From the NCBI GenBank assembly GCA_002480925.1, contig DLDA01000010.1:3872-65818 (forward strand): a stretch of 61,947 nucleotides of DNA, read 5' to 3'. The position numbers were made by a program, and so were the translations under genes. Below, piece by piece: positions 52,019 to 60,408 of this stretch (its first letter is position 1; every line of letters starts with the position of its first letter). Under the pieces are notes generated by a model that made no database searches, was not told the DNA's origin, and saw only the letters and a list, made by a program, of their open reading frames with translations. This DNA is from Lachnospiraceae bacterium UBA7784 (GTDB taxonomy: Bacteria > Bacillota > Clostridia > Lachnospirales > Lachnospiraceae).

Positions 52019-52605
52019 TGACAAGAAAAGCTTCTGTAAACAGAAAGACAAGAGAAACCGATATAAAGGCAGTTATAGATCTCGATGGAAGCGGCATTTA
52101 TCAGATAGATACAGGGATAGGCTTCTTCGATCATATGCTGAGCGGCTTTGCAAGACATGGCTTCTTTGACCTTAGCCTTTCATGCAAGGGAGATCTCGAT
52201 GTCGACTGCCACCATACAATAGAGGACTGTGGTATAGTCTTAGGTCAGGCGATCGCTAAGGCTCTTGGAGATAAGGAAGGGATAAGGAGATTCGGATCCT
52301 CACTTCTTCCTATGGATGAAGCCCTTGTGCGCTGTGTGATAGATCTTAGCGGCAGGCCTTATCTGGTATTCAATGAGGAGTTCTCAAATGACAGGGTAGG
52401 AGACTTCGATACTGAGATGGTAAGGGAATTTTTCTATGCCATTTCCTATTCGTCGATGATGACCCTGCATATAGATGAGCTTCATGGAGAGAATTCCCAC
52501 CACCTGATCGAGGCTAGCTTCAAGGCTTTCGGAAAGGCCCTGCACGAGGCAGTGACTATCGATCAGAATATAAAAGGCGTATTGTCAACAAAAGGGAGTC
52601 TGTAA
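52015..52605 (+). CDS. hisB: Imidazoleglycerol-phosphate dehydratase
   Basis: 196 residues, monofunctional form. Metal-binding segments GFFDHMLSGFARHGFFDL near 35-52, DCHHTIED near 63-70 and ENSHHLIEASFKAFGKAL near 161. Its stop shares a base with the next ATG. Confidence 0.96.
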   Translation: MMTRKASVNRKTRETDIKAVIDLDGSGIYQIDTGIGFFDHMLSGFARHGFFDLSLSCKGDLDVDCHHTIEDCGIVLGQAIAKALGDKEGIRRFGSSLLPMDEALVRCVIDLSGRPYLVFNEEFSNDRVGDFDTEMVREFFYAISYSSMMTLHIDELHGENSHHLIEASFKAFGKALHEAVTIDQNIKGVLSTKGSL

Positions 52606-53885
52606 TGGAACATAAGAGTATAATCGCAACGATCTATATCAGGAATGGAAGAGCTCTTCTTCATAAGGATGATCCAGATCAGACAGTCGATCTTATCGAG
52701 CTTGCAAGATCATACAATGACAGCGGAGTGGACAAGATCTTTCTTGTCGACCTGTCTAATGATGAGTCAGAGCATATGACTAATCTGATCGCGATAAGAA
52801 ATGTAAACAGAAACATAGATATAAAGACCTGCGGCAGCGGTAATATAAAAAGAGAGGATGATATCAAGCTTTTCTTCTTTGCCGGCTGCACTGAGGTAGC
52901 CTTAAACGGAGGCAAGCCAGAGACCATAGAGCTTGTAAAAAAGGCAGCGGCCCGTTTTGGCAAGGATAAGATACTGGTATCAGTAGATACAGTTAATTTT
53001 GCCTTTAAGACCAGGGATTTCATCAATGATTGTGTACATGAGCTTGTGCTTATGAATCCGGATCTGGTAAAGGGCCTTGAAAATATAACAGATATTCCTT
53101 ATATCCTTAAGCAGGATGACTATGATCTGGACAGGATCACCGGTCTTCTGGAGTCTGAATGCATAAGGGGCATATACGGAAGCTTCATAAATGAAGACGA
53201 TACAGATATAATGCAGCTTAAGTCAGATCTGGCTGACAGAGGGATAGTAATGGACAACTTCAACCCCAAGCTGCAGTGGAAGGACTTAAAGGTCAACAGT
53301 GACGGACTTGTGCCTGTCATAGCTCAGGATTACCAGACAGGACAGGTATATATGCTTGCCTATATGAACGAGGAGGCATTCAATACCACTATCCGTCTTG
53401 GCAAGATGACCTACTGGAGCAGATCGAGGCAGGAGCTATGGACCAAGGGACTTACAAGCGGTCATATCCAGTATGTAAAGAGTCTTACGGCTGACTGCGA
53501 TTATGATACGATCCTTGCCAAGATAAGCCAGGTCGGAGGAATTGCCTGCCATACCGGATCACCGTCATGCTTCTTTAATGAGATCATAAAGAAGGAGTAT
53601 ATAGAAAGATCGCCTCTTCGGATATTTGAAAACACCTACAATCTGATCAAGGAGCAGAAGGAGTCCGAGGGAGAGACCTATGCCAGGCAGCTCTTCAAGG
53701 GCGGTATTGACGAGGTGCTTAAGAAAATTGGAGAGGAAGCGGCAGAGGTAATAATAGCCGGCAAGAACAATGGCGACACAGAGGCTATATATGAGATAAC
53801 AGACCTTATCTATCATCTGATGTTTCTTATGATCGACAAGGGCATTTCCTGGGAGGAGATCACAAGAGAGCTGTCCCAGAGATAA
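52605..53885 (+). CDS. hisIE: HisF/HisA-like domain fused to phosphoribosyl-AMP cyclohydrolase and phosphoribosyl-ATP pyrophosphatase
   Basis: 426 residues in three parts. Residues 1-215 form a HisA/HisF-type barrel (TCGSGNIKREDDI near 75, GCTEVALNGGKPE near 94-106). The first catalytic Asp of HisF (position 11) is Tyr here, while the second survives in VSVDTV (Asp128), so the barrel is probably inactive as HisF. Residues 220-330 are HisI with zinc ligands Cys298, Cys315 and Cys322. Residues 345-426 are HisE (IGEEAAEVIIAGKN). HisIE catalyses steps 2 and 3. True hisA, hisF, hisH and hisC are not in the window. Confidence 0.9.
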   Translation: MEHKSIIATIYIRNGRALLHKDDPDQTVDLIELARSYNDSGVDKIFLVDLSNDESEHMTNLIAIRNVNRNIDIKTCGSGNIKREDDIKLFFFAGCTEVALNGGKPETIELVKKAAARFGKDKILVSVDTVNFAFKTRDFINDCVHELVLMNPDLVKGLENITDIPYILKQDDYDLDRITGLLESECIRGIYGSFINEDDTDIMQLKSDLADRGIVMDNFNPKLQWKDLKVNSDGLVPVIAQDYQTGQVYMLAYMNEEAFNTTIRLGKMTYWSRSRQELWTKGLTSGHIQYVKSLTADCDYDTILAKISQVGGIACHTGSPSCFFNEIIKKEYIERSPLRIFENTYNLIKEQKESEGETYARQLFKGGIDEVLKKIGEEAAEVIIAGKNNGDTEAIYEITDLIYHLMFLMIDKGISWEEITRELSQR

Positions 53886-53903
53886 GATCGCGATTAGGAT
53901 AAA

Positions 53904-55778
53904 ATGAGAAATTCTGCACTAACTGATGAAATCCTGATGCAGGTTGAGCAGCCTGCAAGGTATATAGGAAATGAAATAAATTCCACTATGAAAGACAAGT
54001 CGAAGATCGATCTTCGGTTTGCCTTTTGCTTTCCTGATGTATATGAGGTCGGGATGAGCCACCTGGGAATTAAGATCCTCTACGAGATGTTTAACAAGAG
54101 AAGTGACGTCTGGTGCGAGAGGGTCTTTTCTCCATGGCCTGACCTTGCTTCTATAATGAAGGAGAGAGGGATCCCTCTGTTTGCGCTTGAATCCCAGGAT
54201 CCGATCAGTGAATTCGATTTCCTGGGTATCACGCTCCAATATGAGATGTGCTATACAAATATCCTTCAGGCGCTTGATCTCTCAGGCATTCCCTTTCATT
54301 CAACTGATCGGAGGGAGGAGGATCCTATAGTGGTAGGAGGCGGTCCATGCGCCTACAATCCAGAGCCTGTAGCAGAGTTTTTTGACCTCTTCTATATAGG
54401 AGAGGGAGAAAAACAGTATGACAGACTGTTCGATCTCTATATCTCAATGAAAAAGGATGGCAGCTACAGCAGAAGAGAATTCTTACGAAAAGCAGCAGCT
54501 ATTCCAGGAATATATGTGCCCTGTCTCTATCATGTTAGCTACAGTGAAGACGGTACTATAGAAGACTTTTCTCCGACAGAGGATGGTCTGCCGGAAAAGA
54601 TCATGCGACAGGTCGAGATGGATATGGACCATGCTCCTTATCCGATGAAGCCTGTCATTCCTTATGTAAGATCGACACAGGACAGGGTGGTGCTTGAGGT
54701 GATGAGAGGCTGCATAAGGGGATGCAGGTTCTGTCAGGCAGGAATGGTATACAGACCATGCAGGCAGAAGTCCCTTGATGTACTAAAGAAATACGCTGTT
54801 GAATTGTTTAGGAATACCGGCTATGATGAGATATCCCTAAGCTCGCTTTCGACAAGTGACTTCGAGGAGCTGCCGGAATTCCTTGATTTCCTGATAGAAG
54901 AGTGTGACAGGAGAAGGATCAATATCACTCTTCCTTCGCTGCGTATAGATGCCTTTTCGCTTGATGTGATGAGCAAGGTCCAGGATGTAAGGAAGAGCTC
55001 ACTTACCTTCGCTCCTGAGGCAGGAAGCCAGAGGATGAGGGATGTGATAAACAAGGGGCTTACTACAGAGGAAATCATGAAGGGAGCCTCTGACGCCTTC
55101 CTCGGAGGCTGGAAAAAAGTAAAGCTCTATTTCATGCTTGGCCTTCCTACAGAGACCGAGGATGATATGCGCCAAATACCTGATCTGGCTCAGGAAATAG
55201 CTCATCTCTATTATGAGACCCTACCTGACAAGGCGACAAGAGGCGGCAGATGCCAGATCACGATTTCGACCTCCTTCTTCGTGCCAAAGCCCTTCACTCC
55301 ATTCCAGTGGGCCACAATGTGCCCGGCGGAGGAGTATCTGAGGCGGGCAAGAATAGTAAATCACAGGATGAAGGAGGAACCTAATCATAAATGCCTGTCA
55401 TATCAGTGGCATGAGGCAAAGACCACTGTTCTTGAGGGTGTTTTCGCAAGAGGTGACAGAAAGATAAGCAGGGTGATAGAATACGCATACAGACATGGTG
55501 CCTGCTTTGATGCCTGGAATGAATTCTTCAGACCTGAGATCTGGGATATGGCTTTCACGGCATGTGGAGTTGATCCTGATTTCTATACACTTAGGAAAAG
55601 AGAACTGGATGAGATCCTGCCATGGGATTTCATTGATACAGGAGTAAGCAGAAGGTTCCTTGAGAATGAATGGAAGAAAGCAACAGGAGAAATGACGGTA
55701 ACTCCGAACTGCCGTAAGAGCTGCTCGGGCTGCGGCTGCACGAGATTTGGCTCAGGAGTCTGCGTAGCAGGGAAATAA
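53904..55778 (+). CDS. B12-binding-like/radical SAM protein (TIGR03960 type)
   Basis: 624 residues. An N-terminal half with a cobalamin-binding-like Rossmann region (LGITLQYEMCYTNIL near 112, VVGGGPCAYNPEP near 146) and a radical SAM core with CIRGCRFC near 272-279, then SLSSLSTSDFEELPEF. A cysteine-rich tail (CRKSCSGCGC) may bind another cluster. The partner TIGR03936/DUF2344 gene follows after two bases, the usual pairing upstream of RNase E/G and rplU in Clostridia. Reaction unknown; RNA modification is a guess. Confidence 0.87.
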   Translation: MRNSALTDEILMQVEQPARYIGNEINSTMKDKSKIDLRFAFCFPDVYEVGMSHLGIKILYEMFNKRSDVWCERVFSPWPDLASIMKERGIPLFALESQDPISEFDFLGITLQYEMCYTNILQALDLSGIPFHSTDRREEDPIVVGGGPCAYNPEPVAEFFDLFYIGEGEKQYDRLFDLYISMKKDGSYSRREFLRKAAAIPGIYVPCLYHVSYSEDGTIEDFSPTEDGLPEKIMRQVEMDMDHAPYPMKPVIPYVRSTQDRVVLEVMRGCIRGCRFCQAGMVYRPCRQKSLDVLKKYAVELFRNTGYDEISLSSLSTSDFEELPEFLDFLIEECDRRRINITLPSLRIDAFSLDVMSKVQDVRKSSLTFAPEAGSQRMRDVINKGLTTEEIMKGASDAFLGGWKKVKLYFMLGLPTETEDDMRQIPDLAQEIAHLYYETLPDKATRGGRCQITISTSFFVPKPFTPFQWATMCPAEEYLRRARIVNHRMKEEPNHKCLSYQWHEAKTTVLEGVFARGDRKISRVIEYAYRHGACFDAWNEFFRPEIWDMAFTACGVDPDFYTLRKRELDEILPWDFIDTGVSRRFLENEWKKATGEMTVTPNCRKSCSGCGCTRFGSGVCVAGK

Positions 55779-55780
55779 GT

Positions 55781-56557
55781 ATGGACATAAGGATCAGATT
55801 CAGTAAATTCGGACCAGTGAAATATATAGGGCATCTGGACCTGATGAGATATTTTCAGAAGGCTCTTCGTAGGAGTGATCTCCCGATCACATATACAAAG
55901 GGATTCTCTCCTCATCCGGTCATGTCCTTTGCGGCTCCTCTTGGCGTAGGTATCACCAGTGAGGGAGAATATATGGATATCTCCCTTGAAGAGGAGATCG
56001 AGGTGGAGAAGATAAGGGACATACTAAATGCCCAGATGGCTTATGGTATAGAGATCATTTCTGTAGCAAAACGAAGCAGTAACAAGAAGGCCATGGCAGA
56101 GCTTGCGGCAGCCTCATATATAGTTTTCTTCAAGAGGATAAATGGAGATATCAGGATAGATAAGGACCTTATAAGTGACCAGATCGATAAAAGGATAAGC
56201 AATGCATCCTCTCTTGTCGTCACAAAGGAAACGAAGAAGAGCAGCAGACAGGTAGATCTGATACCTCTTATCTATCAGATCAGCTGCCTGAATTGCTTTC
56301 CTGTTGATAAGCGAGACCACTATCTGCCTGACTGGGAGCATAATGGATTTCTGCTTGGAGAGGAGGATCCGGCTGTCTATATGAAGGTATCTGCCAGAAG
56401 CTCAGATAATCTGAGGCCGGAGCTTCTCATGAAGACTCTTCTTCAGCCATATGCAGATGAGGAGGCATACATTCCTGGAATACACAGACTTGATGTGTTC
56501 CGGGAGGACCAGGGAGGGCTTGTTTCCTTTGGTGAAGGGGACTTATCAAATGGATAG
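55781..56557 (+). CDS. TIGR03936 family radical-SAM-associated protein (DUF2344)
   Basis: 258 residues. RIRFSKFGPVKYIGHLDLMR at the N-terminus and KGFSPHPVMSFAAPLGVGITS near 46-66 are the family hallmarks. No radical SAM cysteines of its own; it works, by context, with the preceding protein, sometimes fused to it in other genomes. Overlaps the RNase gene by eight bases. Function unknown. Confidence 0.85.
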   Translation: MDIRIRFSKFGPVKYIGHLDLMRYFQKALRRSDLPITYTKGFSPHPVMSFAAPLGVGITSEGEYMDISLEEEIEVEKIRDILNAQMAYGIEIISVAKRSSNKKAMAELAAASYIVFFKRINGDIRIDKDLISDQIDKRISNASSLVVTKETKKSSRQVDLIPLIYQISCLNCFPVDKRDHYLPDWEHNGFLLGEEDPAVYMKVSARSSDNLRPELLMKTLLQPYADEEAYIPGIHRLDVFREDQGGLVSFGEGDLSNG

Positions 56558-57743
56558 GGAATGCTTTCTTGTATATGACTCCTACAGGTTTTCCGGAAGG
56601 GATTTCATGGTCCTCGCCTGCTTTGGTGCAGAGGACAGAAGACTTTTATATATAAGATTTTTCGATGAATCAGACAGAAGCCTGGTAGGGAATGTATATG
56701 TGGCAAGGGTTGAAAAGCGCATAGCTGGCATCGGGGTCTTCCTTGTCACACCTGATTCACATGTCTTTGTAAGGGAAAAGGACAGTAGGGCTGTTGTCTA
56801 TATCAAAAGGCAGAGCCAAAAAAAGGAGCTTTCTCAGGGAGATCTGGTCCTTGTCCAGATAGAAAGGGATGCGATAAAAAGCAAGGAGCCTCTCGGCGGA
56901 TTTGTAATTACTATAAAGACCCCTTATTTTCTCCTGAAACGTCCTGGAGAGGGCATCTCCTTTTCAAAAAGGCTTAGTGCTTCTGACAGGGAAAGACTCT
57001 CTACAATTAGACATGCAGACGGAGCCCTTCTGTTAAGGACTGCTGCGGGGGAGGCTGACCCTGTCTGGCTTAAGCAGGCTATAGGAGAGGCAGGTGAGAC
57101 GCTTGATGGGATCCTTGCAGACGGAGCCAACCACACAGGACCGGCTCTTGTCTGGCAGGATAATGATCTTTTGAACAGACTTATGTCTGCCTTTCCTTTT
57201 GCAAGAAACCATCTTTTTGTAAGCAGGATCATTTCATCAGATAAGTCAGTATGTGACAGGCTGGGAGAGATCTCAAGACTTTATCAGGATCAGGGCCTTG
57301 GCCTCCTTGATCTGTACAGGATAAGAACCATAACGGATGATCTCCTTAAAAAGGAGGTCTGGCTCAGATCGGGTGCCAATATAGTGATAGAGCAGACAGA
57401 GGCGCTTACTGTTATCGATGTGAACAGTGCGAAGGCCGGCAGATCAGATGCATTTTCTATAAATATGGAGGCTGCTCGGGAGATCATGACCCAGATAAGG
57501 CTTAGGAATATTTCTGGTATAATAATTACTGACTTCATGAAAATGGATTCTGACCAGCAGAGGAGTTCTGTTATGTCTGTAATGAGACAAATGGGCCAGA
57601 TGGATTTCGCCAGAGTTACGGTGGAGGGATTTACAAGGTTAGGTCTCCTCGAAATGACAAGAGAGAAGCTTTTTGCGTCTGTAAATCAGACCTTGACAGG
57701 AAGAATTAATTATGATACTATATCTAGCGTTGACGCCCAGTGA
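56550..57743 (+). CDS. Ribonuclease E/G family protein lacking the Zn-link
   Basis: 397 residues from the ATG at 56550; the frame is open further upstream inside the DUF2344 gene, but this ATG follows GAAGGGG and gives a normal start. S1-like segment GNVYVARVEKRIAGIGVFLV near 50-69, RNase H-like and catalytic region with both metal-binding Asp residues (VIDVNSAK near 289, IIITDFMKMD near 330). The protein stops about 27 residues after LLEMTREKL, before the CPxCxG zinc motif that joins subunits in RNase E/G, so oligomer state may differ. Processes or degrades RNA. Confidence 0.87.
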   Translation: MDRECFLVYDSYRFSGRDFMVLACFGAEDRRLLYIRFFDESDRSLVGNVYVARVEKRIAGIGVFLVTPDSHVFVREKDSRAVVYIKRQSQKKELSQGDLVLVQIERDAIKSKEPLGGFVITIKTPYFLLKRPGEGISFSKRLSASDRERLSTIRHADGALLLRTAAGEADPVWLKQAIGEAGETLDGILADGANHTGPALVWQDNDLLNRLMSAFPFARNHLFVSRIISSDKSVCDRLGEISRLYQDQGLGLLDLYRIRTITDDLLKKEVWLRSGANIVIEQTEALTVIDVNSAKAGRSDAFSINMEAAREIMTQIRLRNISGIIITDFMKMDSDQQRSSVMSVMRQMGQMDFARVTVEGFTRLGLLEMTREKLFASVNQTLTGRINYDTISSVDAQ

Positions 57744-57755
57744 GGTAGGATAAGT

Positions 57756-57814
57756 CTGTCATGATGACAGCGCCATAGCTGGCGGAGGGAACAGTTTGTT
57801 TCAGTACAGGAGGT
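57756..57814 (+). promoter_or_regulatory. Possible L21 leader, two hairpins before rplU
   Basis: Two adjacent hairpins (CTGTC/GACAG at 57756-57770, CGCCA/TGGCG at 57771-57784) are followed by an unpaired stretch and the GGAGGT of rplU. Such leaders regulate L21 in Firmicutes. Matching to the known family was not tested. Confidence 0.45.
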
Positions 57815-57818
57815 ATAG

Positions 57819-58127
57819 ATGTACGCAATAATCGCAACAGGTGGAAAACAGTATAAGGTCTCAGAGGGAGACGTTATCAGAGTTGAGAAGCTCGGCAAGG
57901 CAGAGGGAGACAAGGTTACATTTGATCAGGTCCTTCTGGTAGGTGGAGACGAGACAAAGGTCGGAGATCCTACAGTCAGCGGAGCTACAGTTGATGCTTC
58001 AGTTGTAAAGGAAGCAAAGGCTAAGAAGGTCATCGTTTACAAGTATAAGCCGAAGACCGGATATCATAAGAAGAATGGTCATCGTCAGTGCTTTACAGAG
58101 GTTAAGATCGAGAAGATCAATGCTTAA
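57819..58127 (+). CDS. rplU: 50S ribosomal protein L21
   Basis: 102 residues, standard. [20 protein letters not shown] and KRRKGYxKKxGHRQ-type ending ([17 protein letters not shown] near 80-96) identify L21. Strong GGAGGT. Leads rplU-prp-rpmA, with one base shared with prp. Confidence 0.97.
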   Translation: MYAIIATGGKQYKVSEGDVIRVEKLGKAEGDKVTFDQVLLVGGDETKVGDPTVSGATVDASVVKEAKAKKVIVYKYKPKTGYHKKNGHRQCFTEVKIEKINA

Positions 58128-58456
58128 TGGTCAGAGTAACTATTCACCGGTCACCAAATGGAGCCTATCTGGGCTTCGAATCAGAAGGGCACGCTGATTA
58201 TGCTTCATTCGGGAAGGATATAGTATGTGCTGCCGCATCTGTGCTTATGATCAATACTATAAACAGTATAGAGCTGTATACCCCTACTGTCGAGGACTAT
58301 AAGTCAAGGGACGACGGAGGATATCTTACAGTCGTTTTTCCGACAGGCACAGAGGAGAAGGCAAAGCTGCTTCTTGATTCAATGGTATCGGGACTTAAGC
58401 AGATAGAGATGAGATACGGGAAGGAGCATCTTTCCGTTGAGTTTAAGGAGGAATAA
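58127..58456 (+). CDS. prp: Ribosomal-processing cysteine protease Prp
   Basis: 109 residues. Catalytic His in SEGHADYA near 22 and Cys in DIVCAAAS near 34. Prp removes the N-terminal extension of L27, encoded next. Located between rplU and rpmA as in other Firmicutes. Confidence 0.94.
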   Translation: MVRVTIHRSPNGAYLGFESEGHADYASFGKDIVCAAASVLMINTINSIELYTPTVEDYKSRDDGGYLTVVFPTGTEEKAKLLLDSMVSGLKQIEMRYGKEHLSVEFKEE

Positions 58457-58458
58457 AT

Positions 58459-58743
58459 ATGTTAGAGTTAAATCTTCAGTATTTCGCTCATAAGAAAGGA
58501 ATGGGATCGACAAAGAACGGTCGTGATTCCGAGTCAAAGAGATTAGGCGCTAAGAGAGCTGACGGACAGTTCGTAAAGGCTGGAAATATCCTTTACAGAC
58601 AGCGTGGCACAAGGATCCATCCTGGAACAAATGTTATGAAGGGTGGAGATGACACTCTCTTCGCTACAGTTGATGGAGTTCTTCGTTTCGAGCGTAAGGG
58701 CAGAGACAAGAAGGTTGCCAGCGTTTATCCTGTAGCCGAGTAA
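58459..58743 (+). CDS. rpmA: 50S ribosomal protein L27 with cleavable N-terminal extension
   Basis: 94 residues. The first nine (MLELNLQYF) precede [15 protein letters not shown], the mature L27 start. LNLQxF/AHKKG is the Prp cleavage motif, and the protease gene is directly upstream. L27's N-terminus reaches the peptidyl transferase centre, so cleavage is needed for function. Confidence 0.97.
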   Translation: MLELNLQYFAHKKGMGSTKNGRDSESKRLGAKRADGQFVKAGNILYRQRGTRIHPGTNVMKGGDDTLFATVDGVLRFERKGRDKKVASVYPVAE

Positions 58744-58764
58744 TTTTTTACCTTGAGTATTAAG

Positions 58765-58803
58765 GCCTGATCTGCTATAGAGCCAGATCAGGCTTTCTTT
58801 TTC
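58765..58803 (+). terminator. Terminator or attenuator between rpmA and obgE
   Basis: Perfect 10-bp stem (GCCTGATCTG / CAGATCAGGC), 9-base loop, followed by TTTCTTTTTC. No clear promoter follows before obgE, so obgE may depend on read-through. Confidence 0.85.
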
Positions 58804-58821
58804 TATATAAGGGAGTGCATT

Positions 58822-60096
58822 ATGTTTGCAGACCGAGCCAGAATAATAATCCAGTCCGGTAAAGGCGGAAACGGACATGTAAGCTTCAGACGTGAGAAAT
58901 ATGTACCTGCCGGCGGTCCTGACGGGGGAGACGGAGGCAGAGGCGGAGATATCATTTTTGAGGTTTCCGACCGTGTGAATAATCTGTCTGACTATCGCCA
59001 GAGAAGGAAGTTTGCCGCCACAGACGGGCAAGAGGGCGGGAAAAAGAAATGTCACGGTAAGGATGGACAGGATCTGGTCCTTTATGTCCCTCTAGGCACC
59101 GTAGTAAAGGAGGCCCAGACCGGTCAGGTCATCTGTGATATGAGCGGGGATAATAAAAGAGTGATCGTCCTGAAGGGAGGCAAGGGCGGGATAGGGAATA
59201 TGCATTTTGCCACCTCTACAATGCAGGCCCCGAAGTACGCCAAGCCAGGCGGCGAGTCCAAGAGTCTCGAGGTCATACTTGAGCTTAAGCTTCTGGCTGA
59301 TGTAGGACTGGTAGGATATCCTAACGCCGGCAAATCTACTCTTTTATCCAGGCTCTCAAATGCAAAGCCAGAGATTGCCGATTATCCCTTTACTACACTT
59401 AATCCCATACTCGGGGTTGTAGATCTGCCTGGAGGAGGAAGCTTTGTAATGGCTGATATCCCGGGGATCATAGAGGGTGCTTCGGAAGGTGTAGGCCTGG
59501 GTCTTGAGTTTCTTCGCCATATAGAAAGATGCAAGGTTCTCATACATATGGTAGACATTTCCGGAGTAGTAAGAGAGGATCCTGTAAAGGACATCACAGA
59601 CATTAATCTGGAGATGGCCTCTTATTCAAAGGAGCTTCTTGACAAGCCTGTGATCATTGCTTTAAACAAGGCTGATACCAGACCTGATGATGCAGAGGAG
59701 CTTAGAAAAAAGGTCGAGGATACCTTCCACAGAAAGACCTTTACCATATCTGCTGTCACAGGCCAGGGAGTAAAGGAGCTTGTATCCGAGGTAGTAAAAG
59801 AGCTTGATGAGTACAAGGATACAAGTGTTATCTATCAGTCAAACTTCAATCCGGATGAATTCTTCAGGGAAGACGACAGTTTTACTGTGACTGTGAATAA
59901 GGACGGTGAATATGAGGTCGAGGGTCCTAAGGTCCTCAAGATGCTTGGCTTTACCAACCTTGACTCAGAGAAGGGTTTTGCTTTTTTCCAGAAATTCTTA
60001 AAGGAACAGGGCATCCTGAAGAGGCTTGAGGAAATGGGGATCACTGATGGAGATACTGTCAGGGTCTATGGACACGTGTTTGAATACTATAAGTAG
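58822..60096 (+). CDS. obgE: GTPase ObgE/CgtA
   Basis: 424 residues. Glycine-rich Obg fold (1-157: GGDGGRGGDIIFE near 32, KGGKGGIGN near 115), G1 GYPNAGKST near 165, G3 DIPGIIEGASEG near 212, G4 NKAD near 280, and a C-terminal OCT domain (about 345-424), the Gram-positive form. 50S assembly and stress signalling. GGGAG precedes the ATG. Confidence 0.97.
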   Translation: MFADRARIIIQSGKGGNGHVSFRREKYVPAGGPDGGDGGRGGDIIFEVSDRVNNLSDYRQRRKFAATDGQEGGKKKCHGKDGQDLVLYVPLGTVVKEAQTGQVICDMSGDNKRVIVLKGGKGGIGNMHFATSTMQAPKYAKPGGESKSLEVILELKLLADVGLVGYPNAGKSTLLSRLSNAKPEIADYPFTTLNPILGVVDLPGGGSFVMADIPGIIEGASEGVGLGLEFLRHIERCKVLIHMVDISGVVREDPVKDITDINLEMASYSKELLDKPVIIALNKADTRPDDAEELRKKVEDTFHRKTFTISAVTGQGVKELVSEVVKELDEYKDTSVIYQSNFNPDEFFREDDSFTVTVNKDGEYEVEGPKVLKMLGFTNLDSEKGFAFFQKFLKEQGILKRLEEMGITDGDTVRVYGHVFEYYK

Positions 60097-60111
60097 GATG
60101 GATTATTCAGT

Positions 60112-60408
60112 ATGAATGATATTACTAATAAACAAAGAGCTTATCTGGCCGGACTTGCAGCTAAAATGTCTCCAGTATTTCAGGTCGGTAAGGCTTTGGT
60201 TACTCCTGAGATCGTAAATGCCATTGATGAAGCGCTTGAGAAGAGAGAGCTTGTAAAGATCTCTGTGCTAAAGAACTGCAATGAGACTCCGGCCTCTGTG
60301 GCTGCCATGATCAGTGAAAGGACAAAATCTACTCTTGTCCGGGTGATAGGAAGGAAGTTCGTTCTATACAGACCGGCAAAGAAGCCCGTAATAGAGCTGC
60401 CAAGATGA
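60112..60408 (+). CDS. yhbY: CRM-domain RNA-binding protein YhbY
   Basis: 98 residues. TNKQRAYLAGLAAKMSPVFQVGK-like start (KQRAYLAGLAAKM) and the GxxG-type loop with IGRKFVLYR near 80 mark the CRM domain, which binds pre-50S particles. Overlaps nadD by four bases. Confidence 0.92.
   Translation: MNDITNKQRAYLAGLAAKMSPVFQVGKALVTPEIVNAIDEALEKRELVKISVLKNCNETPASVAAMISERTKSTLVRVIGRKFVLYRPAKKPVIELPR

Noticed and set aside
57730..57758. Promoter TTGACG upstream of rplU
   Set aside because: No acceptable -10 at 16-18 bases; TAGGAT is only 10 bases away.
58543..59055. 170-codon minus-strand frame over rpmA and obgE
   Set aside because: Antisense to two conserved genes and to the terminator between them.
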